Shown here piece after piece: positions 11,171-22,234 of a stretch of 64,000 bases of DNA. The stretch is from Ettlia oleoabundans (lineage: Eukaryota; Chlorophyta; Chlorophyceae; Chlamydomonadales): the NCBI GenBank assembly GCA_019693395.1, contig JAAMXP010000183.1:30681-94680 (forward strand). The letters run 5' to 3'. Each line of letters starts with the position of its first letter. Position 1 is the stretch's first letter. A program made the position numbers and the translations under genes. The notes below the pieces were generated by a model. That model had not been told where the DNA came from, searched no databases, and was given only the letters and a program-made list of their open reading frames with translations.

Positions 11171-13424
11171 TCAGATGGTACGGAAAGAGGCGCGGATGGC
11201 ACGCAATGCAGCCTCATTGGCAGCGAACATCTGCGTTAAACAGCAAGGTTGGAACATAGTCAGTGCACCCTTGATAAGTGGTGGGCTCAAATGCTGGTCC
11301 TCACCAATGCACAGCCGCGCTCCGCACGTTTTGACCCACATGCCAGCCACTCTGCAACCCTTTGTTCCCTGCCGTCCTGGTTCAACTTCTCCTCCCACAT
11401 AGGGTCACCTTCTCAGGCGACTTGACAAACATGGCGTAAACCTTTCCGTAGTTGACTGTAATGCTGGACAGGTAGTGCGCTTCGGGGGAGGCAAACTCGA
11501 TGTCTGCAAGAATGTGATGCTCCAGTCAATACTCGTAGGACACTAGAAAAGGGCAGGAGCAGGTGCGGCAAGAGGGCAGGAAGGCATCTAGCGATGCGAG
11601 AAGCAACGAGATGATTTGGCAGGGATGCTGGGGCAGCAGAGCCCGCTCTGTCCACCCGCCAAGGCATGCTGGTGTCAACCGGCAGCCTGGCACTGGCAAG
11701 CCTGGGCTGGAGGCAAGACATTGCAGCAGCTGGCTGCACCGGAGGCACACCTCAACGTGTTGTCTGCTGTCAGGCAACCCTCGGTTGGTGTGCACTCCGC
11801 CATATTTCCCTTACCACGTAACCCGCTTCCCGAGCTTTCACATACGGTCAGCACACCCACCGTAGTACATCTGCCCGTCCACCTCACGTGTCTCGTCCTT
11901 CCGCAGAATAGCATCGCCCAGTGCATCCTGCACACAGCCAGCATCCCCACACAGCAACCATCACCATTCGCAATATGCAGCAATGGTGCAGCAGCCCCGT
12001 TTGTTCTCTGGACCTAAATCAGCAGCTAGGATGCTCCTTTCCAAAACAGCGCAATTGAACACAGTTGAACAGTTTTCACCAGGTGACACTCCTTGCAGGC
12101 AATCGCAGACCTCTCCCTCGGCCCACCAGTCGATCAATAAGTTGCACACTTTGTTTTTGTCAGGCAAAGTCACAAACACCATTCCACGAGCTCCAACCCG
12201 GTCACCCAGCAAACCGCTGCCGGCACCAGCCCACCCAGGCACGCAGCGAAACGCGGCAGCCACCCACTAGCATCTGGTAGTCTGCGCCAGCAAATCCCTC
12301 CAGCGTGGAGTCCACGTTTGTGATGCGGAAGGAGCGGTTGTCCTCCCCCGCACGCCCCAGAGTGATCACAAAAACCTGCTGCTGCTTGTTGGAGGGGTTG
12401 TAGACCTGCAATGCGCCGCCAGACAGGGGGCAGGTGTCGGTGTAGACAGGGACAGCTGATGTAGAGTATGGCTGGCAATGTGTACTTGCTGAATGATGTC
12501 AAAGAACGTGTTGAAGTATCGGCTGAAGGTAAGCTGAGATGGTGGGCGCAAGCAGGCCACATATTGTGGGGCGTTTGACAACCGCAGCACCCAGTATTAT
12601 TGAACAATGGGGGTGCGAATAAGAAGTGGTACTCTGCCTTGCCATCTTCCCATTTTTCAATAACCACTCACATGAACTTACTTGTTAGGAAAGATCGGCC
12701 AGCTCAACAGGATGTGCCACACTCACCCTGCAGTCCACGCCCTGCGTGCCCTTGTCCACCTTGTTGATGGTCTCGCTCTTCCAGCCAGCAGGATACTGGA
12801 AAATGTACTTGGCTGCAGTTGAAGTGAAATGAAAGGAACAACGGTGAGCAAGGCATCAAATGGCACCTCACCAGCAACAGCTACTGTGCATATTGCACAG
12901 CGCTACGGAGGCGGAACATAAAAGGGCCAGGCGCTGTCCGCTGGTGTTGCGCTGTGGTACACTGGGCACGCTTGGCCTCACCGTCCTCCTTGGCATTCTG
13001 GGAGATGCCGCCATAGCCGCCGTAGCTCGTGGGTGGGGTGGCCAGGCCATAGAAGGTTTCAACCTCTGTGCCCAAAATACAATGAAACAGGTTGGCGACA
13101 CAGGACTGGCAGGCAAACAGAGGGGCATTGGCAGCAATCAGACCGCAAGGCGGACAAACAGCCAAGGCTAATTGGCATGCACAGGCATGCAGCACAGCTG
13201 CATGACTTACCGGCAGCAAGCGATGGCTGTGCTTTCGCGCCTGCCAGCACAGCCGCTAGCCCCAGCAGTGCCTGGCGCCGATCGAGGTGCAGAGCGTGCT
13301 GCTGGTGCTGCTGGGCGGCGGCACACGGCGCCACTCGCCGGCAGCCACTCCCATGCGTAGCCTGCGCAGGCCGAAAGGCAGTCTGGCAGCGGCTAGCCGC
13401 GCTAATTTGTGTGGCCGGTTGCAT
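11171..13424 (-). CDS. PsbP-domain thylakoid lumen protein
   Basis: Seven exons in phase: 13211-13424, 12982-13065, 12727-12812, 12268-12405, 11861-11927, 11409-11503 and 11171-11230, giving 247 residues. The first exon encodes a bipartite targeting peptide: a Ser/Thr/Gln-rich stroma-targeting part, then a twin-arginine segment DRRQALLGLAAVLAGAKA that predicts Tat-dependent lumen import. The PsbP fold follows: KYIFQYPAGWK near its start, VYNP, FRITNVDSTL, then DGQMYYDIEF, ITVNYGKVYAMFVKSPE and the terminal helix ending RAIRASFRTI. PsbP-domain proteins assist photosystem assembly or lumenal electron-transfer complexes. Which paralogue this is cannot be told by eye, and it looks more like a PPD than PsbP itself. 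The first true ATG in frame is at 13424; the frame stays open further upstream only from a TTG. Confidence 0.87.
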
Positions 13425-13798
13425 GTCGCTCCTCTGCTTGCACGGGCTCTCACGAGTGCTGCTCTGTCGGAGGGCCCGTGGGTGGGGCTGAAGGCGTTGC
13501 AAGGGGCTGCAATTACACCTTTGCGATCACTGACGACCGTGGAATGACGATGCGCTCATCCCGTTCAGGCCTCATCCGGGCTGGAGCTCGCTATCACAGC
13601 ATGCCCAGCAGCGAGCGCAAAAAGCGCCAAAACGCAGCGCAAGCGTGCGAAATGGCCTGGAACGGTCGTTATTTGTTGCACAGAAAGGATGTCCGGGCAT
13701 GGAGGAAGGGTGGTTGTTACAGCTTGATGCGGGTTTTCGGGTGACTGGAACATCGGCGGCATAGCCCGCGATTGATGTAGAGCTGCCCATCACAAGTT
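13425..13798. promoter_or_regulatory. Bidirectional promoter region
   Basis: 374 bp separate the start codons of the PsbP-like gene (-) and the GH125 gene (+). Both promoters and 5' UTRs must fit here. No TATA box is obvious. Confidence 0.45.
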
Positions 13799-16700
13799 AT
13801 GGCCGTGAGCCGGAAGCGCCTAGGCAGCGGTGGCGGCAACAGTGCGCCCCGGACATTAATTCTGGGAGTGCTGTTAGGCTTGGCGGTGGGCGTCAGCGTA
13901 CTTTCAATATGTCGCCTTGCCATGTTAGCTGTGGACGGCACCCTGCCCATGAACCGCGACCAGCATTGGGAGGGCGATAGCACGGGTTCCTCCCCCCGAT
14001 GGCGGCGGTTGGAGGCTCCCGCTTTGCTGTCCAGGGAGGTTTACGCCCTGGGGCCGAACAACGACCAGAACGCTACCAGCAAGGTGGCAAGCCTGCTGAG
14101 CGAGCAAGAAAAGAAGGAGTTGCGAGAGCTGTGCGGCAGAACGCTCTACCATAGCTTGCAAGTGAGCGATATGAAGTGCGAGTGCGGCAGTAAACACCAT
14201 GTGCAGTCACGATAGGGCAGTGCATAGAGGCACACAGATTTGCATAGCAGCAATTGATGGCATTGAGCAACCAGTCTGTTGCTTGCACTTTTGCTGGTTT
14301 GGCCTGCACACTTGTGAGTTGGCTTGAGGAAATGCGACACAAGTGCTGCTGTTGCTTCCTGAATGCAGACAGGCTGGGTGTCACATGAGACGGGAGTGTG
14401 GACCTTTGTGGCCACAGGCAAGTTGGTGAGGGAATTGTATTGAGACTGGGGAGGGTTCCTTGTCATGGTAGCAGCTGCCAACCGGCAGTTTGCAAGCAGC
14501 TTGCGCTCTGACACCTCTCGGCTTTTTTGTTTCCTTTTCATCTGATAGCCATTATTGCTGTTGCACTGCCCTGGGTCTTGCTCGCTAGATGCCTTGCTTT
14601 CCGTGCTCCATGTATGCAGGGGACCTGCCGCTCATGTGGATTCGTGACTCGGCAGTACAGATCAATGTGCTGCTGCCCCGCATCGCCAGGCATCCGCACC
14701 TGCGGCGGGCAATAGAGGGCGCCATCCGAGCGCAGGCCTTCTACATACTGCAGGCAAGCAGGGCATGGGAAGGGCGAGGTGAGGGCAGCTGAACATGTAT
14801 ACTTGAGATTCTCCCTAGCGATTAGAGCTTGGATTATCACATAGTTGGAGCTGTCACCTCGTGAGTCATTCTGACTGCAGGACCCTTATGCTAATGGCTA
14901 CGAACCCGAGTGGCGGCATCCAGGTAATCATCTCAGTCACTGCCTCTGTGTTTGGGGGAGGAGACTTACAGATACATACTTCCATGCCTGCCCACCTTCT
15001 TCACGCCCGTGCTCACCTGGCGACCTCTGCCTGCTGCCCCCGTGTTAGTCGTTGGCTATGATTCCTCCCTCTTCTTGCTGTGCAGACAAGCGGCACAAGG
15101 GCGATCGGACTGCCGGCAGGGGCGGATGGGTGGGGGTGAGAAACTATGAGCTGGACTCAGGTGAGGGGGGCGGCATTTAGTGAGCTCAGACTCAATTTGT
15201 GGGTGGGCTGGGATTCGTCATGCCTGGGCGGCTGAAGGTCTGTAGCTGGCTATTGCCTGGTTGCGCACAATCTGCTGGAAACGAAAAGTTACTTGCACGA
15301 TGGGTAATTTTAAAGTAAGTTCCTTGTGTTGCTTGCATGGCAGTAGCAGCCGGCTGCAGACGCCTCGCTCATAGCAGCAGCTGCTGTTCTGTTCATCTTT
15401 CATACACGCGCACACACATTGAGCAACTCTCCATACACCTTCCTAATCTTGACCGGCAGCGCCCACTTGCCGCTTACAATCTTCTTCTATACCTCCCACC
15501 CTACTCCCTACCCCACTGCACTCCACTCCCCCGCCACCACCACCACCCAACGTTCCAAGACCCACCGAACCCCCCTCACCCGGACCTGTTGCATTGTATC
15601 ATTCTTTCCCATGCCCATGCGTTCCCAGTTATCTCTCGTTGCTGTCCTCCCCCTCAGGTGCCTACTACCTCAACCTGCTGTGGAACTATTACCTCACCCC
15701 GGGCCTCTACCGCCCAGACATTCTCATCTCCGAACCGCTCATATTTGACGCCGCTGCCCTCCTGCTGGACGTGTGGGTGCGGGAGCAGCACCATAACTCC
15801 TCCTCGCCCTACCGATTCCTAGAGCTGCAGAATGATGCTTCCGGTCCCTTTGTTAATTACACAGGTAGCTGCACAAAGTGCATAATGGCGCACCCTGGGT
15901 CTCAGCACTGAAGTGTGGGTGGGTGGGTGGGTGGATGGGTTGTGAGCAGGTCGACCGCAAACAGGTGTTGGCTGGACATGTTGCACCGACATGCTGTGTA
16001 TGATGCTCGTCCATTTGGCAATGCTTCATGCGTTCTTCTGATTGCACATCGCTACTTAGTTTATTCACCTCAACCTAAGTTGCCTGCCCCAGGTTACCCT
16101 ACTTTTGACTTTGGAGCCCCATGTTCAGCAGCCTTCATGTGTGTTGCTGCTTATCAACTGCTGCATGGGGTGCAGGCATGACATGGAGCGCCTTCCGTCC
16201 CAGCGATGATGCCAGCGAGTACGGCTTCCCCATACCCGCCAACATGTATGCGGCGGCAGGCTTGGCACGTGCTTTGGAGCTCAACAAACAGGTGGGCAGT
16301 GGGAGAGCCTAGCCGCCATGTGGGTTGGCTGGGTTATTGTGTATGTCCCTATCAAATCAAGGGTCCATTGGGTTCAGCGTCGGTCTGTGCCGCTAGCTTG
16401 AGCAGCATCGTGCCGCTTGTTAGCTCCTAATGATTGGTGTGTGGACGTGGTGGCTGTATGTTCATGCCTGTTGTGTAGGTGTGGCAGGTTCCAGAGTTTG
16501 AGGCCAAGGCATCCAAGCTAATGGCAGACATACAGTCGGGTACGATGCTGGATGTCAATTGGCCACAGCGGCCATCAATCTGGCAGAGGCCTGCCAAAAA
16601 GCAAGGGCCAGGGTGTTGCTGCCTAGATCAATGTGTAGTAAAACCCAACCTTTAGTTTCAACCTGTTCACCCTGCATGCTTAAAATTGGGGCGGCGGGCA

Positions 16701-18342
16701 ATATGAGAGTATCGTCCCACAAAGTGCAATGCTGCTTGCCAGCCACGTCTGTTGTGCCGCTTGCCTGCCCCGTCCATGCGGCATGCCATCCACGCTGCAG
16801 GCATTGAGCAGCACGGCATAGTGAAGCTGGAAAGCGGGGAGCGAGTGTACGCATATGAGGTGGACGGCAGGGGCTCCAGTCTCACAGATTTTGATGATCC
16901 CAATGGTGGGCCTGCTCAGCGTGGTGAATGAAGGGTTGGGTGTGTGGCCTCTACATGTGTGGGTGGATGCCAGGGGTGAGGGTGGAATGTGGCAGTTCAG
17001 TTCAGATTGAATTAGATTGCGGTTGCCGCAGTGCCATGCTGGCTGGTGGGTTTCCGCCAAAGAACAGCCGCCATCTGTCAGTCCAAAAGTCACGGCTCTC
17101 TATTTTGCAAAATGTCCCTCTCTCCTCCCACCACCCAGCCCAACCCCGGCCTCCTTCCTTGGTAAGCTGTATGCCGTGCGATCTGATCCCCCGCAGTGCC
17201 CTCCCTTATCTCCATCCCCATGCTGGGGTTCCCTTACGATCGAGTTGTTTATGCTGCCACCCGCAAGCGGCTGCTAGACACCCAGTCAAATAGGTGTGTG
17301 GCCTGGTAGGGAGGCGGCAGGGAAGAGAAGCCTTGCAGACTTCTGGGTGTGTGGAAGTGGGATGGTTCTGGGGCGGTGTACTTTGGGTTGTTGTGTGGAT
17401 GTGTTGTGTTTTGGGGGGTTCAGGGTCTGAAACTCTGCAACTGCCACAAACCGAACCAGGCAACGACCGTCATTGCTGCCACATCACCCCACCTGCCACA
17501 GGTATTACTTTGAGGGCTCTCAGTTCAAGGGCATGGGCTCTCCTCACACCAGTGACCGCTTTGCCTGGGCCTTGGGCATCTACACAGAGGTGCTGACTGC
17601 GGGCAGCCCAGAGGAACAAGTGCAGGGGCTCCGCACATTGCTGAAGCTGCAGTGTGGCGACGGGCTGATGCACGAGAGCGTACATGTGGATGACCTGCAG
17701 CGGTGCACGCGCAAGTGGTTCGAGGTAAAGCAGGCGTGCAGGGGATTGTTGGCGTTCATGGTGGTGAGCTGTAGTGGTGATGTCTCTAGGTCGATGTGTG
17801 TGGTGGTCAAGGTTGGTCCAGCCGCAACAACTTCCACCATCCTTGCGAGCCCAACTGCCCAACCAATTCTCTCTTGCACTGAGGTCTGAGGCTTCTCAGT
17901 CGCCCCCTCCCCACCCCACCCGGTCCCACTGGCGCTCCCACAGTGGGCCAATGCGCTGCTGGTGGTTAGCGTGGAGCGGCTGCTTGGTTACGACTGTGAT
18001 GAGGCAGCTCAGGCCTTCCACCGTGGTTATGTCACGGTGAGAGCTGCACTGGGAGTGCGGCTACGAGCTGTTTGGCAGTTGCAGCATGCTAGCCGACCTG
18101 CTGTCACCATTGACCCGCTAGCTGGTGCCCTGATGGTGTCAGCATTGAGCGTACCTGTCACCCTCTACGTCTGCCACCCAGTCATTATGCTTTGCTTGCA
18201 GGAACGGGAGAAGAAGGATGGAGGTGCCAGCCAGGCCGGCATCTACGCTCCCTTCCATGCCGCACTGCAGTGGGATGGCGTGTACAAAACGAAGGTGGCA
18301 GATTGGAAGGGGTTGGGCCACGTAATTCCAATGGAGAACTGA
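13799..18342 (+). CDS. GH125-family exo-alpha-mannosidase-like enzyme, type II membrane protein
   Basis: Thirteen exons in phase: 13799-14161, 14369-14417, 14620-14753, 14881-14923, 15086-15160, 15658-15864, 16176-16291, 16479-16539, 16801-16905, 17197-17293, 17502-17724, 17944-18036 and 18202-18342, giving 568 residues. A basic N terminus precedes a hydrophobic anchor (about residues 19-43), so a Golgi/ER or surface type II topology is likely. GH125 motifs follow: TFVATGDLPLMWIRDSAVQ, DPYANGYEPEW, NYELDS, GMTWSAFRPSDDASEYGFPIPAN (contains the region of the catalytic Asp), GLMHESV (candidate general-base Glu) and KWFEWANAL. The family cleaves non-reducing alpha-1,6-linked mannose. Exon 2 is only 49 nt but is needed to complete the TGD motif. 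Introns 2 and 3 use GC donors (14418, 14754). A decayed copy of the last exon lies near 21600. Confidence 0.88.
15914..15940 (+). repeat. (GGGT)n G-rich run in a GH125 intron
   Basis: Five to six units of GTGG/GGGT inside intron 6 of the GH125 gene. Consecutive G-triplets could form a G-quadruplex in DNA or nascent RNA. Confidence 0.7.
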
Positions 18343-18919
18343 AACAATTCACACCGACTGAATCTTGATTGACGGAATAACCTTGATTCATGCCTCCATC
18401 GACCAAACTAGGTGTTATCAAAGTATAATTCATTCAATGAGTGATTATGAATATTATAGCATCCTGACCGTCCCATTTCCATCTTGTTAGCATTTGGTGC
18501 CTGTCCCTTGTGCATGTTGCATGGCGTGTTACCCACTTTTGCAGGTGTGGTCGTGCAATGATCATATTGCAGCTATCCAAGCCTGCTGCCGAAAATGAAT
18601 TGTGAAAAAGTTCTGCATACATGGAATTTTGGATTGCTGTCCAAAGTGTTTCGTCACTGTGTTTCTGCTGCAGCTTGCAATTGCTTGTGCGCTATGCCTG
18701 CCAGGTCTTGCTGGCAGCGGCAGCTGTACCATGCTGGGTGGTTACACAAGGTGTCCATAGGTGTTGGATGCGCTTCCGCCATCCTTTTTGCGTTTAGAAC
18801 CCTAGATCAGTCTTGGGCACGGGTCCAGGGTTGCACGCTTCCTAGACCGATTGAGCGTCGCTGTCTTTAATCCTGGCAGACACCCTTCACGCGCAGTTAG
18901 CCAGGCGCAGGGCAACACC
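18343..18919. other. Spacer between GH125 and the first NmrA copy
   Basis: Part of this spacer is repeated upstream of the second NmrA copy. Around 18800-18915 and 22108-22230 the two share the CAGATCAG/GGGCACG region and the sequence leading into the start ATG. This marks it as inside the tandem duplication unit. No gene is seen. Confidence 0.6.
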
Positions 18920-21440
18920 ATGACCTTGGTTCTCGTGGTTGGAGCAGCGGGCGGGTTGGGGCGGCGTACAGCGCTAGCCCTCGCCCGCCTGCCCGGCGCC
19001 ACCGTGCGCGGCCTCGTCCGTTCCCTGTCTGCTAGCGACCCCAACAAGCAAAAGGTACCATGCACCAGAAGCTCTCATGCATCGTGGTCCAATTGCAACA
19101 GACAAGCAAGCCCTGGTTTGTGACGCTTCAACCTCTACCGAATTTCGGCGCTCCTTCAGCTCTCTTGCTACCCCTATCTTGCTACGTGGGGTTTGGAACA
19201 TGGGCAGCTGCTGCAGGTAAACTACCAAGCCTACTCGTCCTTGCGTTGTTCTGCCGTGTCTTAACTTGTAACGGTTCATTAGTTGCGCAGGTACTGGAGG
19301 AGCTGAAGGCTGCAGGCGTGGATCTGGTTGTGGGGGACCTCTTGCAGCCAGACAGCCTGGAGAAAGCGGTGGCAGGCGTGGATGTGGTGGTGTCATGTGT
19401 CCTGGTGAGAAGAAAGAGTCCAAACCTGTAATTTCCATTCGCTTGCTGCTGATCGCGTCATTTCCTTCTGCCTTTTCCCAATGCCACAGGGTGATGACAA
19501 AGCGATGGTGGAAGGGCAAGCCAACCTGTTGAATGCTGCCAAAGCTGCAGGCGTGAAGAAGGCACGTCATTGGTTGCTCTACAAACGCATACACAGACTG
19601 CTCGCTGTTGCCCTTTGCACTCATAAACTCGTGGCCCACATCGCGCCCATGCACCCCTATGCCCCCAACCCCTCCCCTTTCCCCCACCCCCAACCCACCC
19701 ACACACCGACACACCCCACAACAACCACCATCGCCACCACCACCACCACAGCATGCACAGGGTCACTCCCAAATCACATCATCACCACTCCTTTCCAATG
19801 CTTCCTGCAGTTTGTCGCCTCCACGTTCAATATGAACCTTTTTGTGCTGGACCCAGCCCAACACCACATGGTGGCTGCCCATCTCCGCTTTGCCGACATT
19901 CTTAGAGAGAGCGGCATGCCGGTGTGTTGATTTGGGTTGCGTCGGTGCACATGCACAACAGAGGCGTTGGCCTTCAGCTGTACTGGTTCTTCTGTGGCAG
20001 CACGCGGCCTGTGTATGAAAGGTCCGCTTGTTATTGCCGCACAGCCACAAGCAGCACCAGGTCAGGCGCTGTGCCTCCCGCCCTTGTAATCTGGTCCAGA
20101 CCCTATGTATGGTTCCCTCGTTTGGTCTCACTGCTCCCATAGCATACATTTTTACTGCCCACAACAGATTACTTGCCTCTTTCGCCAGCTAAAGCCCCCT
20201 CCAAAGCTTTGCTTGCAGCACCTGCACATCCTGATTGGCGCATTCACAGAGGTGTTCTGGGGCTTCCTGGGGCTGTACGACCACAGTGATGGCGTGCTGC
20301 GCTACTACGGATCACCTGATCAGAAGCTGGATGTGACCACATACGACGATACGGTGGGCTCAAGCAAGGGAACAGGGGNNNNNNNNNNNNNNNNNNNNNN
20401 NNNNNNNNNNNNNNNNNNNNNNGCCCAGCCGTTACGGCCTGTTGATTCCGCCACTGCGTGCATACTCCACATGCTGTGCGGCTGCCCTTGCCAGATCTGC
20501 TGGCAACTAGGCTCTGCAGGTTATGGCTTATCTGAACCCTGCTTCCCACATCTTGTATGCCGTTTTCCGTACTGGTTCAAACCTACGATGGCCCATCTGT
20601 GCTGCAGGCAGAGTATACGGCACGCGCTGCAATTGACCCTGAGGCGACGGCGTGCTGGAGTTTGCTGGAGACCAGGCAAGGGGGTCACCAGATACATGGC
20701 TGACGTTGATAGTTGGGCTGGGCAGCCAGTTTCCAATTGCCAGCTGCAACTTTACCGGAGACAACAGGGGAGCAATACAGCAGCAATGATGCTTGCGCCA
20801 ACAAGCAGCGCTGCAGCAGCCCCTCGCGTTTTCCACCTTGGCTCTCACTAATGGCCGGAGGGATGGATCTCTACATGTATGCCTGCAGGTGTCAGTGAAC
20901 GACATAGCAGCGGCCTACAAAGACGTGCATGGCAGGGAGCTGCCCACCCAGTGCTTGGGGAGCATAGATGACTTGAGCGCTGAAATTGAGCGACGGTTTC
21001 AAGCTGATCCCAGCGCTTGGATGACGTACGGGCCCCTCATGTTTCAGCGTGTCATGTCTGACGGCACCAGCAAGCTGCACCATGTGGCGAATCACAGGTG
21101 AGTCGGGGATGGCGTCGTGGTGATGGTCTCCACAATGCGTGTTTGCATGCCACCAGCCCTTGACACCAGGGCAGCAATTTTGGCAGATGAGATAACTCCT
21201 CCCTTCAGGGAGTATCTATCATTATGCTGTACTCTGTCACAACAATGATCGATCCTCCGTGTATGTTGCTTGCTTCATCAAAACCTGCAGAATGCCCAGG
21301 GTGTTGCCGCCAGTTGATGCAGGTATCCAGACGTGAAGCCCACCAGCATGAAAGCGTTCCTCCGCCAGCACCCAGACCTGTTCAACGTTGTGTAGTTTGA
21401 CGGCGATGCCCCTTTCAAGTTTTATCGCAAGTTGTGTTGA
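18920..21440 (+). pseudogene. NmrA-like NAD(P)-binding protein, tandem copy 1 (broken)
   Basis: Eight exons match copy 2 one for one: 18920-19054, 19291-19404, 19490-19561, 19811-19921, 20219-20353, 20608-20675, 20889-21097 and 21323-21440. The N terminus is a Rossmann dinucleotide fold (VLVVGAAGGLGRR, then VDLVVGDLLQPDSLEKAVAGVDVVVSC). Two lesions break it. Exon 6 is one base shorter than in copy 2 (68 against 69, near 20650), which shifts the frame. Exon 8 has TAG at 21393-21395 where copy 2 has TGG (Trp). The old stop is at 21438-21440. A 44-N gap lies in intron 5. Conserved splice sites and protein-level similarity suggest recent decay. The frameshift might be a draft-assembly error, but the nonsense codon is independent of it. 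Confidence 0.75.
20379..20422. other. Assembly gap (44 N)
   Basis: Run of N inside intron 5 of NmrA copy 1. The true sequence is unknown. Confidence 0.95.
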
Positions 21441-22234
21441 CATGCTGACGCCAAGTGGATACACTGGTTGACGCAAGTGCTTGTGGGCTCCAATTGCATC
21501 ACCATATGGCGGCTTGAGCAATACTGCAACATGTACATGCGCCACGATTTTGCGTGCACTGAATCTCAATACCGCCAGATTGACTTGCAATCAAGTGACC
21601 CTCCCCTCCAAGCTGCATTGGACGGCGTGTATCAAGTCAGAAATGGCCGACTGGTTTGGCATGGGCCATGTCGTTGCCAAAGTCAAGCTGCATGGGCAGT
21701 TTTCCTGACCCTAATCTCATTGCATTTCAATCGATCGCACCGGGTACTGTAGGTCACAGATGTGCACACCGTCCGGTATGTGAGAGTTGTAGTGTCACTG
21801 CAGTCCTACCCCGCCAACCGTTGATGCTGTGCTTGGCAGTTCATGACTTGGTGCCCAGCGTTGCATTGGCGGTTGCTCGACGGTCAAATGCACCAACTCC
21901 AGTCTGCTGCCTGCATCGTATGAGGCGCCTCTTGGACCAAACTGATGTCTATCTGCTTGCAGCTGCCTGTGTGCGACGCCCGCCAGGTGGCACTGACGTC
22001 AGCTGCAACACGTGTTGCGTGCTGATCTGGCATGCAACACGTGCGGTTACAGGGTTGATGTGTTCATTTTGGACATGCATCCGTCATTTACCCTTCGCGC
22101 CTCAAACCCCAGATCAGCCCTGGGGCACGCGTTCCGAAGTTGAGGCACGCTGCTAAGGGCAAGTGAGCGGCGGCCCTTTTAAGCCTGGAAGGCACCCTTC
22201 ACACGACGCAGTCAAACAGAAGCAGGGAAACACC
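21441..22234. other. Spacer between NmrA copies, containing a decayed piece of the GH125 last exon
   Basis: About 85 bp at 21597-21683 resemble 18252-18334 of the GH125 last exon, including GGCGTGTA, a gactgg/gattgg block and GGGCCATGT/GGGCCACGT. After one base is allowed for, the reading MADWFGMGHVV parallels VADWKGLGHVI. Further right, 22108-22230 resembles the spacer before copy 1. This marks the left edge of the second duplication unit. No intact gene is seen. Confidence 0.6.

Noticed and set aside
13425..13502. Upstream extension of the PsbP-like protein by 26 residues
   Set aside because: The extended frame begins with TTG, not ATG. The ATG at 13424 gives a normal plastid targeting peptide.
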